15,156 bases of DNA from Patescibacteria group bacterium (GCA_018817845.1 JAHITH010000080.1:1-15156); one strand, 5' to 3'; shown: positions 1 through 6,529, counted from the first letter of the stretch. Numbers and translations are program-made. The notes: a model not told the origin generated them from the sequence alone.

Positions 1-207
1 TCTCTCGATAATTTAAAGAACAAATACCCAGAAAAAGCCATAATATTTGATGATTTCATAAATACTTTTCTGCCTAACACAAACTTTTGGAAGTTGATAG
101 CCCAACCAATAGACTCAGATACTGCTTACCAACTCACATCAACCGAAATACTAACTAAATTCCTAGAAAAAAACCAGACATCTTCAGAGTCCCCAGTGCT
201 AAACTAG
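1..207 (+). CDS. C-terminal end of an unidentified protein (partial)
   Basis: An open frame enters from the left edge in frame 1 and ends at TAG 205-207, giving the last 68 residues of a protein. The tail is hydrophilic with a short hydrophobic/aromatic patch (FINTFLPNTNFWKLIAQPID) and ends in a Ser/Glu-rich stretch. There is no membrane segment and no motif I recognise. The codon style (A/C-rich) matches the following genes. The next gene begins 5 nt after this stop, so the two may be in one transcription unit, although a -10-like TAAACT preceded by TGC overlaps this gene's end. Function unknown. Confidence 0.7.
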   Translation, partial: SLDNLKNKYPEKAIIFDDFINTFLPNTNFWKLIAQPIDSDTAYQLTSTEILTKFLEKNQTSSESPVLN

Positions 208-212
208 CTCTT

Positions 213-2063
213 ATGTCCCAAACTATCTCCTTCCTATTCCACGCCTTATTTTTCTTCACCCCCTTACTCCTTTGGCCAAAAATGAGCGAGGTATTCGAGT
301 TCCCCAAAATGCTCTTTGTTTACACCATGACCATTCTCATCACTACCACCTGGATCTTTAGTTGGATAAAGACAAAAAAAATCACCATTGCCCGTACCCC
401 ACTAGACACCCCCATTCTTATATTTTTACTCATCCAAATCTTGGCCACTATTTTTTCCATCGATCCCCACACCAGCCTCTGGGGTTACTATAGTAGATTC
501 CACGGCGGACTAGCCTCCACCATCTCCTACATCCTCCTCTTCTACGCCTTCACATCTGGGGTTCAACCCCAGCTGGGGTTGAACCCCAAAAACCCAAAAA
601 ACAACGTTCTTCCCTTCATCAACACCCTTCTTCTTTCCACCACCCTCATCTCCATCTATGCCATCCTAGAACACTTCGGCATCGATAAACACGTCTGGGT
701 CCAAGACGTTCAATCAAGGGTTTTCTCCACCCTTGGCCAACCCAACTGGCTCTCCGCCTACCTCGTCGCCATCCTCCCTCTTTATTTACTATCAACCTCT
801 AAAACTTACAACTTTCTCTCCATCTTGGTTATCACCGCCATCATCTTCACCAAATCCCAGTCTGGCATCGCCGCCATGGCCATTGTTTTGTTCGTCATTC
901 TCTTTATTAATCTTCAAAAACGTCATTCTGGCTTGTCCAGAATCTTATTGCTTTTAGTGCCCGTAATTGTTTTAATCCGCCCAATCAAACCCCTATCTTC
1001 TATTAACCTCATCAACCCCTTCTACTCCACCACTCAAGAAATTGTCCAAAATGACCTAAAAACCCGTGGCAACACCGGCTCCGACTCCATGGCCATCCGC
1101 CGCGTGGTCTGGCAAGGAGCAATTGACCTGGGTAAAAAATACCCCATTCTAGGCACCGGCCCAGAAACCTTTGCCTACAGTTACTACTGGACCCGCCCCG
1201 CCGAACACAACCTGCTTTCAGAATGGGATTTCCTATACAACAAAGCCCACAACGAGTATCTAAACTTCTTCGCCACCACCGGTTTCCTAGGCCTAGGCTC
1301 CTACCTCCTACTCATCATCTGGACCACCATCTGGTGGCTAAAATCCACAAAGACCACTCCGGGGGTGGTCCCATTATTCATTGGCTGGCTCTCCATCCTC
1401 ATCACCAACCTCTTCGGCTTCTCCGTGGTGGCCGTAGCTTTACTGTTTTTCCTCTTTCCTGCCTTAGCCATTTCTCTAACCAACACCAAAACCAAGACCA
1501 CATCAATCAAACTTCCCCAGCTTCTTACCCTTGTCCTTCTTCTACCCATTTCTGTATACCTACTCATTTCTATAACTAACACCTTCAAAGCCGACATCCT
1601 TTACAACCAAAGCAAGTCCCAACCAAGCCTAGAACTACTAGAATCCGCCGTTAAACTCCAACCCAATCAACCATTATTTTTGGCCCAACTAGCCGAACAA
1701 GAATCAAAAACAGCCGCCGCCATCTTCCTCCAACTTAAGCAATCGCCTCAACCGTACCAAGACCTGGCCCTAAAACACGCCCAGCAAGCCACCAACATGA
1801 ACAAATATAATATAAATCTACTAAAATCCAAAGCCAGAGTAGAAATCTACCTTTCAAACATTGATCCCACATACCAACAACAGGCTCTAAACACCCTGCT
1901 TCAAGCCTCACTTTTAGCTCCCACCGACGCCAAACTCTTATTCAACGTTGGTATTTTGTACCAAAACTTACAAAAACCAGATCTAGCCGCAAATAGCTTT
2001 AAAAAAGCCGTGGAACTAAAACCCAACTATGCCGAAGCCCTGTATAATCTAAACAAACTATGA
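213..2063 (+). CDS. O-antigen ligase/polymerase-like (Wzy_C) membrane protein with C-terminal TPRs
   Basis: A 616-residue polytopic membrane protein. About twelve hydrophobic segments fill residues 5-460. The Wzy_C/O-antigen-ligase signature lies at about 320-375: a periplasmic loop with GTGPETF, then HNEYLNFFATTGFLGLG leading into a membrane helix. Residues 470-616 are soluble helical repeats; the last (about 575-612, with LLFNVGILYQNLQKPDLA and the A-x-x-x-F-K-K-A-V-E-L-K-P pattern) is a clear TPR. Family members transfer or polymerise lipid-linked glycans at the outer face of the membrane, so a role in surface polysaccharide or protein glycosylation is likely; the substrate cannot be told. 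The start ATG lies 7 nt after TAAACT (200-205), with no Shine-Dalgarno. The stop overlaps def by ATGA. A 32-bp palindrome is embedded in frame at residues 115-126, in a loop between membrane helices. Confidence 0.85.
   Translation: MSQTISFLFHALFFFTPLLLWPKMSEVFEFPKMLFVYTMTILITTTWIFSWIKTKKITIARTPLDTPILIFLLIQILATIFSIDPHTSLWGYYSRFHGGLASTISYILLFYAFTSGVQPQLGLNPKNPKNNVLPFINTLLLSTTLISIYAILEHFGIDKHVWVQDVQSRVFSTLGQPNWLSAYLVAILPLYLLSTSKTYNFLSILVITAIIFTKSQSGIAAMAIVLFVILFINLQKRHSGLSRILLLLVPVIVLIRPIKPLSSINLINPFYSTTQEIVQNDLKTRGNTGSDSMAIRRVVWQGAIDLGKKYPILGTGPETFAYSYYWTRPAEHNLLSEWDFLYNKAHNEYLNFFATTGFLGLGSYLLLIIWTTIWWLKSTKTTPGVVPLFIGWLSILITNLFGFSVVAVALLFFLFPALAISLTNTKTKTTSIKLPQLLTLVLLLPISVYLLISITNTFKADILYNQSKSQPSLELLESAVKLQPNQPLFLAQLAEQESKTAAAIFLQLKQSPQPYQDLALKHAQQATNMNKYNINLLKSKARVEIYLSNIDPTYQQQALNTLLQASLLAPTDAKLLFNVGILYQNLQKPDLAANSFKKAVELKPNYAEALYNLNKL
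557..588. repeat. Perfect 32-bp palindrome inside the O-antigen ligase-like gene
   Basis: The two halves are GGGGTTCAACCCC and GGGGTTGAACCCC joined by AGCT, flanked by T and A that also pair. It is a perfect palindrome, and each half is itself nearly palindromic. It is translated in frame (SGVQPQLGLNP) in an extramembrane loop. The left half, from TCTGGGGTTCAACC, recurs in the same codon frame in fmt at 3096-3134. Confidence 0.9.
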
Positions 2064-2593
2064 AAATCTTAACCACACCCCATCCATTCTTAAAAAAAAC
2101 CGTTAAACCAGTAACTTCCTGGACTCCAAACTTAAAAAAACAACTAGAACAAATGATCGTTTTGCTAAAACAATCTCACGATCCCCAAGGTATGGGTCTA
2201 GCCGCCACCCAAGTAGGTATAGACAAACGCTTTTTTATCCTACTCAACCATGATCAAATTGAACTCTACATCAACCCCAAAATTATAAAAACCTCTACCA
2301 AAATGCTCTCTGATAAATATAAAAACAACAAAAAGCACCCCCTAGAAGGATGTCTCTCCATCCCCAAACTCTGGGGCTTCGTCGACCGCCCCTACTCCAT
2401 CACCCTCTCCTTCCATCACCTTCAAGGTCTCACCTTGAAGGCTGTAAGTAAAACATTTAAAGGTCTTGACGCCATCTCTATTCAACACGAACGCGACCAC
2501 CTAGACGGCATTCTCTTTACCGACCACATTTTAAAACAAAACGGTATCATCTTTAAAGAAACAAAAAAAGGTCTTATTCCCTTAAACTCATGA
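2060..2593 (+). CDS. def: Peptide deformylase
   Basis: A 177-residue peptide deformylase, the metalloenzyme that removes the N-terminal formyl group from new proteins. All three family motifs are present: GMGLAATQVG (about residues 47-56, usual GxGLAAxQ), EGCLSIP (about 95-101, Cys metal ligand) and QHERDHLDG (about 142-150, the HExxH metal ligands and catalytic Glu). Length is normal, with a slightly expanded Lys-rich stretch before EGCLS. The start overlaps the stop of the upstream gene (ATGA), and its own stop overlaps fmt in the same way, so translational coupling is likely. Pairing of def with fmt is the standard formyl-Met cycle operon. A 10-bp-arm inverted repeat lies within the coding region at 2419-2441. 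Confidence 0.97.
   Translation: MKILTTPHPFLKKTVKPVTSWTPNLKKQLEQMIVLLKQSHDPQGMGLAATQVGIDKRFFILLNHDQIELYINPKIIKTSTKMLSDKYKNNKKHPLEGCLSIPKLWGFVDRPYSITLSFHHLQGLTLKAVSKTFKGLDAISIQHERDHLDGILFTDHILKQNGIIFKETKKGLIPLNS
2419..2441. repeat. Inverted repeat inside def
   Basis: The arms CCTTCAAGGT and ACCTTGAAGG are perfect over 10 bp around a 3-nt loop (ctc). Its build, a near-palindrome with a TTCAA core followed by one with a TTGAA core, echoes the palindromes at 557 and 3096, but the flanking bases differ and the encoded residues fit an ordinary deformylase strand. It may be a coincidence of coding sequence. Confidence 0.6.
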
Positions 2594-3414
2594 AGCCAAT
2601 TAAACTCGTCTACTTCGGCACTCCAGACTTTTCTGGTCAAATCTTAGAATCTCTCATCAAAAACCCCAACATCAATGTAATTGGTATCGTTACCAAACCA
2701 ACCGCTAATCTCATTATTAAATTAGCAGACAAACATAACATTCCCCTTTTCAAACCCAACAAACTAGATCAATCTAATCTACAGCACATCAAACTACTAA
2801 ATTCTGATATATTTTTAGTGGCCGCTTACGGCCAAATCATTCCCAAACCTTGGCTAAACACTCCTAAAATAGCCACCTTAAACATTCATTTTTCCCTATT
2901 ACCCAAATACCGTGGCGCCCTTTGTGTATCAGAAGCCATAAAAAACCAAGATAAACAAACTGGCGTTACCCTAATGCAAATGGACGAACAACTAGACCAC
3001 GGCCCCATCATTACCCAACTTAAACAAAACATTGATATAAACGATAACGTAACCAGCCTCACCCAAAAACTCACCCGCCTCGCCATCTCCCTTCTTTCTG
3101 GGGTTCAACCTCCCATAGAGGTTGAACCCCAGAAGCCACAAAACCACCAAAAAGCCACCTACACTCCCAGCCTTAAAACCCGCACCCGTCAATCTGCCTT
3201 CATTCCTTCTCTAAATACTAATAATCCAGCCCAACTCCACGCCCTTATCCGTTCTCTAAACCCCGATCCCGGCGCCTGGACCAAAATAAACGGTCAAGAA
3301 CTAAAAATTCTTGAAACCAAACTCACCCCAGACAACCAACTAAAAATTATCACCGTCCAACTCCCCAGCAAAACCCCTATTTCTTGGCAACAGTTTCAGG
3401 CTGGCCACCAATAA
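2590..3414 (+). CDS. fmt: Methionyl-tRNA formyltransferase
   Basis: A 274-residue enzyme that formylates initiator Met-tRNA using 10-formyl-THF. The N-terminal Rossmann-type domain opens with KLVYFGTPDFSG. The catalytic region reads NIHFSLLPKYRGALCVSEAI (Asn-x-His and the SLLPxYRG signature, about residues 97-117), followed by TGVTLMQMDEQLDHGPII (about 125-142). The C-terminal beta-barrel domain (about 180-274) is shorter than in typical enzymes of about 310 residues. A palindromic element is read in frame at about residues 170-181 (SGVQPPIEVEPQ), at the linker between catalytic and C-terminal domains. It overlaps def by ATGA. Its 3' end overlaps the convergent rpmB by 38 bp. Confidence 0.95.
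   Translation: MKPIKLVYFGTPDFSGQILESLIKNPNINVIGIVTKPTANLIIKLADKHNIPLFKPNKLDQSNLQHIKLLNSDIFLVAAYGQIIPKPWLNTPKIATLNIHFSLLPKYRGALCVSEAIKNQDKQTGVTLMQMDEQLDHGPIITQLKQNIDINDNVTSLTQKLTRLAISLLSGVQPPIEVEPQKPQNHQKATYTPSLKTRTRQSAFIPSLNTNNPAQLHALIRSLNPDPGAWTKINGQELKILETKLTPDNQLKIITVQLPSKTPISWQQFQAGHQ
3096..3134. repeat. Inverted repeat element inside fmt, related to the 557-588 palindrome
   Basis: The arms TTCTGGGGTTCAACCT and AGGTTGAACCCCAGAA are perfect over 16 bp with a 7-nt loop. The segment TCTGGGGTTCAACC is identical to the left half of the palindrome at 555-588 and is read in the same frame (Ser-Gly-Val-Gln-Pro). The element sits at the fmt domain linker, so it probably adds residues without breaking the fold. 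Confidence 0.9.
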
Positions 3415-3604
3415 CTGCTTTTCTTGCCGCTCTCTTACACTTTGTACAAAGCTTTACCTTAACCATCTTTCCATCAACCAACATTTTATGCATATGTAAA
3501 TTAGGCCTTCTAATCATCTTGTTTCTATTTTTGGCATGACTCACCTTATTACCAAACTGTACCCCTTTACCACACATTGCACAACCAAACTTTCCTTTTC
3601 TCAT
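3377..3604 (-). CDS. rpmB: 50S ribosomal protein L28
   Basis: A 75-residue L28, a large-subunit ribosomal protein. It starts MRKGKFGCAMCGKGVQFGN, has the family's SHAKN segment and ends in a basic tail. Four cysteines in CxxC pairs (CAMC near residues 8-11 and CTKC near 55-58) make it a zinc-ribbon form. I chose the ATG at 3604 rather than the TTG two codons upstream because TAAAAT (minus strand, 3617-3612) lies exactly 7 nt upstream, matching the -10-to-start spacing seen across the window. No ribosome binding site is visible. Its 3' end overlaps the end of fmt by 38 bp, and it is divergent from the M50 peptidase. Confidence 0.95.
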   Translation of the reverse strand: MRKGKFGCAMCGKGVQFGNKVSHAKNRNKMIRRPNLHMHKMLVDGKMVKVKLCTKCKRAARKAVIGGQPETVAKK

Positions 3605-3611
3605 AATCAAT

Positions 3612-3633
3612 ATTTTAACACATCATGTACAAT
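3612..3633. promoter_or_regulatory. Divergent leaderless -10 elements for rpmB and the M50 peptidase
   Basis: On the minus strand TAAAAT (3617-3612) is 7 nt before the rpmB ATG. On the plus strand TACAAT (3628-3633) is 6 nt before the ATG at 3640. Both spacings put the predicted transcription start at or next to the start codon. The two promoters lie back to back in a 35-bp intergenic gap. Confidence 0.6.
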
Positions 3634-3639
3634 ATCTCC

Positions 3640-4230
3640 ATGATCAGAACATTATTCAGCTCTCCCCTAGCCTTTATTATCTCCGTCGTCGGTCTTCTTA
3701 TAGCCATCACCATTCACGAGTTCGCCCACGCCCTAACAGCAGATAAACTTGGCGACCCCACCCCTCGATCACAGGGCAGAGTTACCCTAAATCCTCTAGC
3801 CCATCTTGATCCAATTGGTACCATTATGCTATTACTTTTTGGTTTTGGCTGGGGCAAACCAGTTAACTTTGATCCCCATAATTTAAGAAACCCCAGAACA
3901 GACATCGCCCTTATCTCCCTAGCTGGCCCAACAAGTAATATTCTGCTCGCCACAATTCTTGGGCTAACCACCACTGCTACCATTTTTTATCCTTTAATTT
4001 ACATTAATATTGTTCTAGCCATCTTCAACTTAGTCCCAGTTTTTCCTCTCGACGGAGAAAAAATCCTCTCAGGCCTTTTACCCAGAAATTTAAGCTTTGA
4101 GTTTCAAGCAGTCATGCAAAAATACGGCACCCTTATCTTAATCTTACTAGTTCTACCCGTATTTGGATCATCCCCCATCATCTCCCTCATTTCCCCCATA
4201 ATCGACTTTATTTTCTCCCTACTCGTTTAG
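3640..4230 (+). CDS. Site-2 protease-like M50 zinc metallopeptidase
   Basis: A 196-residue membrane-embedded protease. The first membrane segment carries the zinc motif HEFAH (in TIHEFAHALTADKLGD); a later helix carries NLVPVFPLDGEKIL, where the Asp of PLDG is the third zinc ligand of the family. The GRVTLNPLAHLDPIGTI stretch between them is also typical. Family members cut membrane-spanning substrates such as anti-sigma factors; the substrate here is unknown, and short standalone forms like this one are common and mostly uncharacterised. An upstream in-frame ATG exists at 3625, but TACAAT overlaps it and lies 6 nt before the ATG at 3640, so I take 3640. The 3' end overlaps the convergent gene by 23 bp. 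Confidence 0.9.
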   Translation: MIRTLFSSPLAFIISVVGLLIAITIHEFAHALTADKLGDPTPRSQGRVTLNPLAHLDPIGTIMLLLFGFGWGKPVNFDPHNLRNPRTDIALISLAGPTSNILLATILGLTTTATIFYPLIYINIVLAIFNLVPVFPLDGEKILSGLLPRNLSFEFQAVMQKYGTLILILLVLPVFGSSPIISLISPIIDFIFSLLV

Positions 4231-4804
4231 ACGAATAAGACAACACCCCCACAACCAACAACAACACTCCAAATCCAGTTAACAAAGCCTTACCAAAAGC
4301 TTTTAACCGTCCCGCTGCCGAAATTGAGCTGGTCTTTTGGCCTGCAGAGACCTGTCCCTCGTCCACCACCTTCTCAATCACTATCTCCTCCTTTGGCATT
4401 TCTACCCCCTCTAACTCTATCCCTTCCATCTTCCCAGAAAGCAACACCTCCCCTTCTGGTTTATTAAGATAATTATCCCTTTCCACCGTTATCTCTATTT
4501 TTTCAAAATCCTCACCCATGCTGGCCTGCAACTTTCCATTAACCACCTCACCCAATCTCTTTAAATTCTCTCCTTTTTTGACCCAAGCCACGTATCTATT
4601 TTTAACAGGATCAAGGGCCGACCTTAAACCCCTACAGGTCATCAAAACCCTGTATCTTCCTTCAATATATACACTGGCTACAAAACAACTACCCATCTCG
4701 CCCCCCACAGAACCCAAATTTGCCGTTCCTTCCATAGCTCTTGCTGAGCCAGCAAAAACCAAAAACATCCCTAAACCAACCAAGCCAATCTTTAGATTTC
4801 TCAT
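4208..4804 (-). CDS. Unidentified exported protein with C-terminal membrane anchor
   Basis: A 198-residue protein I do not recognise. A signal peptide (residues 1-23, MRNLKIGL... ending SARA) is followed by an extracytoplasmic region with two cysteines (GSCFVAS and MTCRG) that could form a disulfide. A Glu-rich middle follows, then a C-terminal membrane helix (LLTGFGVLLLVVGVLSY) and a basic cytoplasmic tail. The frame stays open 46 codons upstream, but that extension only translates two repeat elements. I start at ATG 4804 because TAATAT lies 7 nt upstream and the signal peptide begins there. The linker just before the C-terminal helix (VSAGQKTSSISAAGR) is encoded by copy A of the dispersed repeat. 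It is divergent from the protein at 5001. Confidence 0.75.
   Translation of the reverse strand: MRNLKIGLVGLGMFLVFAGSARAMEGTANLGSVGGEMGSCFVASVYIEGRYRVLMTCRGLRSALDPVKNRYVAWVKKGENLKRLGEVVNGKLQASMGEDFEKIEITVERDNYLNKPEGEVLLSGKMEGIELEGVEMPKEEIVIEKVVDEGQVSAGQKTSSISAAGRLKAFGKALLTGFGVLLLVVGVLSYSSKRVGRK
4306..4358. repeat. Dispersed repeat family 2, copy A (inside the 4208-4804 gene)
   Basis: A roughly 53-bp unit opening with ACCGTCCCGCTGCCGAAATT, with a centre close to GGTCTTTTGGCC, then GCAGAGAC and ending GTCCC. Copies B, C and D lie within 900 bp, and looser copies at 10858 and 14355. Here it is translated on the minus strand as the linker before the membrane anchor. Confidence 0.85.
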
Positions 4805-4821
4805 AACCCATATATTACCAT

Positions 4822-4874
4822 ACCGTCCCGCTGCCGATATTGAACCGGCTTTAAGCCCGCAGAGACATGGTCCC
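4822..4874. repeat. Dispersed repeat family 2, copy B (intergenic)
   Basis: Begins ACCGTCCCGCTGCCGATATT, continues TGAACCGGCTTTAAGCC (the GGCTTTAAGCC part is near-palindromic), then GCAGAGACATGGTCCC. It lies between the two divergent genes, upstream of the -10 of the minus-strand gene. Confidence 0.88.
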
Positions 4875-4877
4875 CCC

Positions 4878-4936
4878 GTCATCCCGGACTTGATCCGGGA
4901 TCCATCTATATAGATTCCTGCCTTCGCAGGAATGAC
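4878..4936. repeat. Palindromic REP/MITE-like repeat (GTCAT...ATGAC)
   Basis: A 59-bp element with terminal GTCAT/ATGAC, an internal hairpin CCCGG-acttgat-CCGGG, a central ATCTATATAGAT palindrome and a hairpin TTCCTGCcttcGCAGGAA. Its minus-strand translation (VIPAKAGI...SRIKSGMT) is the well-known spurious peptide of a REP-like repeat found in many bacteria. A half copy in the opposite orientation lies at 14025-14058. Confidence 0.88.
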
Positions 4937-4965
4937 AGCCACAGAAAGAACAGTCCTTTATGGAG

Positions 4966-4993
4966 TTGATATTTGCCAACCAATATATATAAT
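4966..4993 (+). promoter_or_regulatory. Promoter of the 5001 gene (TTGATA / TATAAT)
   Basis: TTGATA at 4966-4971, a 16-nt spacer and TATAAT at 4988-4993, which is 7 nt before the ATG at 5001. This spacing supports the internal ATG over the ORF-extending one at 4932, which lies inside the palindromic repeat. Confidence 0.65.
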
Positions 4994-5000
4994 TAACTTA

Positions 5001-5789
5001 ATGCCCAATGAATACCGTCCCGCTACCGATGTTGAACCGATCTTAGATATGCAGAGCCCTGTCCCGCTCACAGATCCCATTGCAGAAGACATTTCCCGCC
5101 CCGCTGCCGAAATTAAACCGGCTTTAAGCCCACAGAGACATGGCCCCTCTTTCACCCTCCCCCTTATCATCATTACCCTCCTAGCCGTAACCACTGCCAG
5201 CCTATTCTACAATCAAACTCAACAACTAAAGGTTCGGGTCCAAGACCTAACAAACACCTTGGCTTCCCAAAAAATCGAACCTATTCCAGAACCTACTATA
5301 GAAATACCTCAAGTTTCCACCCCATCTGCCACCTCCCCCCTTGCCCTTGCCCAAGCCAAGTACCCAGAAGCCCAACTTATTCTTATCACCTCAGACAACC
5401 CCCACCTAGAAAACCAAACCGTAACTAAGTACTGGTTCCGCCAATCACCTGATGCCAAAAACTACCTTTATATTTCTTTCATAGCTGATGAATCAAGTCT
5501 GGTGGACCAACAAGTTTACGTCTCCCCAGACAACAACATTCCTTCCTTAAATCAAAGAATGCAAGACAACCAGCTAGGCTTAACTCAAGTCCAAGCCCTT
5601 ACCCTAACCAATTCACTATGCAAACAACCAGAAAAGTGCCAACAAGCAACCGCCATTAAAACCCAGTTTCTAGACACCGGTAGCAGTCTCCTCTGGCAAA
5701 TTACTTACCAACTTCAAGATTCATCACAACCAGTTATCTTTCAAATCAACTCCCTTACCAAAGAAGTAGTCTACCAATCTCAAAAATAA
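5001..5789 (+). CDS. Unidentified single-pass membrane protein, possibly with a PepSY-like C-terminal domain
   Basis: A 262-residue protein. The N-terminal 50 residues are cytoplasmic and mostly encoded by copies C and D of the dispersed repeat (YRPATDVEP and SRPAAEIKPALSPQRHGP). One membrane helix follows (about 52-70, LPLIIITLLAVTTASLF), then a short coiled-coil-like stretch, a Pro/Thr linker and an extracytoplasmic domain of about 160 residues. The end, LLWQITYQLQDSSQPVIFQI then LTKEVV, resembles the last strands of a PepSY domain, but I cannot confirm that. Two cysteines (LCKQPEKC) may be paired. Start chosen by the TATAAT 7 nt upstream. The gene is followed after 17 bp by tRNA-Thr. Confidence 0.75.
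   Translation: MPNEYRPATDVEPILDMQSPVPLTDPIAEDISRPAAEIKPALSPQRHGPSFTLPLIIITLLAVTTASLFYNQTQQLKVRVQDLTNTLASQKIEPIPEPTIEIPQVSTPSATSPLALAQAKYPEAQLILITSDNPHLENQTVTKYWFRQSPDAKNYLYISFIADESSLVDQQVYVSPDNNIPSLNQRMQDNQLGLTQVQALTLTNSLCKQPEKCQQATAIKTQFLDTGSSLLWQITYQLQDSSQPVIFQINSLTKEVVYQSQK
5014..5065. repeat. Dispersed repeat family 2, copy C (5' end of the 5001 gene)
   Basis: Starts ACCGTCCCGCTACCGATGTT, continues GAACCGATCTTAG, then GCAGAGCCCTGTCCC. It is read in frame as the protein's extreme N-terminus (residues 5-22). Confidence 0.85.
5095..5146. repeat. Dispersed repeat family 2, copy D (inside the 5001 gene)
   Basis: Contains CCCGCTGCCGAAATTAAACC, GGCTTTAAGCC and CAGAGACATGGCCC, nearly identical to copy B. 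It is in frame, just before the transmembrane helix. Copies C and D are in the same reading frame, 81 bp apart. Confidence 0.88.
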
Positions 5790-5806
5790 GGTAAAATATG
5801 TCACAA

Positions 5807-5880
5807 GCCAAGGTAGCTTAGCTGGTTAAAGCACAAACATGGTAAGTTTGAGACCGTGGGTTCGACTCCCACCCTTGGCT
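5807..5880 (+). tRNA. tRNA-Thr (anticodon GGT)
   Basis: Acceptor GCCAAGG pairs with CCTTGGC, followed by discriminator T. The D arm is GCTT/AAGC, the anticodon stem CAAAC/GTTTG with loop ATGGTAA (anticodon GGT), and the T arm GTGGG-TTCGACT-CCCAC. No CCA is encoded. A -10-like TAAAAT lies at 5792-5797. Confidence 0.95.
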
Positions 5881-5885
5881 CCCTT

Positions 5886-5970
5886 GCTGGGGTACTCAAG
5901 CGGTCAACGAGGGCAGACTGTAAATCTGCTGGCATCGCCTACACAGGTTCGAATCCTGTCCCCAGCACCA
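5886..5970 (+). tRNA. tRNA-Tyr (anticodon GTA)
   Basis: Acceptor GCTGGGG/CCCCAGC, D stem CTC/GAG, anticodon stem GCAGA/TCTGC with loop CTGTAAA (GTA). The long class II variable arm has a GGC-atc-GCC hairpin, and the T arm is ACAGG-TTCGAAT-CCTGT. CCA is encoded at 5968-5970, unlike in the other three tRNAs. It begins 5 nt after tRNA-Thr and is probably co-transcribed. Confidence 0.96.
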
Positions 5971-5981
5971 CTATTAAGTCC

Positions 5982-6016
5982 TTGACAAAGGTCATTTAAG
6001 GTACTAAAATGGTACC
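5982..6016 (+). promoter_or_regulatory. Promoter and probable autoregulatory operator of the toxin-antitoxin pair
   Basis: TTGACA (5982-5987), a 17-nt spacer, TAAAAT (6005-6010), and the start codon 6 nt later. The -10 is enclosed by an inverted repeat GGTAC-taaaatg-GTACC (6000-6016), with a further GGTCA at 5990. A repressor bound here would cover the -10, as expected for autorepression by a ribbon-helix-helix antitoxin. Confidence 0.7.
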
Positions 6017-6265
6017 ATGAACTCAGCTCAACTAAAAGTTACTTTACCCCTAAACCTACTTGACTACGCTCAAGCCAGTGCCCAACGGTTTGGCTTAAGC
6101 ATGTCTGCCTATCTCAAGCACCTAGTTATAGAAGACGTCAAAGACAACACCATTCCTGAATTTAACATGAGTGAGTCAACCGAAAAAATCGCTCTAAAGG
6201 CACTAAACGACTTTCAGTCTGGAAAACTTGAAAAAATAGAATCAGTCGACCAACTGTTCAAATGA
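6017..6265 (+). CDS. Ribbon-helix-helix-type antitoxin (putative)
   Basis: An 82-residue protein. The N-terminus has the layout of a ribbon-helix-helix DNA-binding domain: a short strand (LKVTLPLNLLDYA) and two helices ending GLSMSAYLKHLVIEDV. The C-terminus (ALNDFQSGKLEKIESVDQL) is typical of the toxin-wrapping tail of RelB/ParD-like antitoxins. It overlaps the toxin gene by ATGA, and the ATG lies 6 nt after the -10. Expected role: neutralise the adjacent toxin and repress the operon through the GGTAC repeats. The exact antitoxin family is not determined. Confidence 0.82.
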   Translation: MNSAQLKVTLPLNLLDYAQASAQRFGLSMSAYLKHLVIEDVKDNTIPEFNMSESTEKIALKALNDFQSGKLEKIESVDQLFK

Positions 6266-6522
6266 ACCTCTACCCCACTCCTCACTTCAAACGAAAGTTA
6301 AAACAAAGGATTAAAACAAAGCCCTCACTACAACTCAAAATCAAACAAAAACTTGAGCTTCTTATAGAAAAATCAGACAACCCAGCTCTAAGACTACATA
6401 AACTTAAGGGTAAACGAATCAACCAGTACTCAATCCACATTGAATCCAATCTAAGAATTACATTCTTTAAAGAAGGGAAAAATTACATCCTCACTGATCT
6501 TATCACCCACGATCAATACTAA
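6262..6522 (+). CDS. RelE/ParE-superfamily toxin (YafQ/Txe-like mRNA interferase, putative)
   Basis: An 86-residue basic protein. It opens with the helical TPHFKRKLKQRI segment of RelE-fold toxins, then has the characteristic sequence LRLHKLKGKRINQYSIHI, NLRITFFKEGKNYILTDLIT and a terminal HDQY. These features match the RelE/YafQ/ParE superfamily, whose members cut ribosome-bound mRNA or poison gyrase; the HDQY end favours the mRNA interferase side. Start overlaps the antitoxin stop. The pair sits between tRNA-Tyr and tRNA-Thr(TGT), a common landing position for mobile genes, but I see no attachment-site repeat here. Confidence 0.85.
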   Translation: MNLYPTPHFKRKLKQRIKTKPSLQLKIKQKLELLIEKSDNPALRLHKLKGKRINQYSIHIESNLRITFFKEGKNYILTDLITHDQY

Positions 6523-6529
6523 AAAATTG

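Noticed and set aside
2060..2593. Recoded TGA (code 25) as in Gracilibacteria
   Set aside because: Several genes end at TGA in ATGA overlaps exactly at the expected family length, so TGA is a stop here.
4805..4942. 46-codon N-terminal extension of the minus-strand gene (reads VIPAKAGI...)
   Set aside because: It translates the REP-like repeat and dispersed copy B; a signal peptide and a correctly spaced -10 point to the ATG at 4804.
4932..5000. Upstream ATG of the 5001 gene
   Set aside because: It lies in the end of the palindromic repeat and upstream of the gene's own TATAAT; the ATG at 5001 fits the 7-nt spacing.
4306..5146. CRISPR array
   Set aside because: Repeat units are about 53 bp, diverged, unevenly spaced and partly coding; no cas genes are present.
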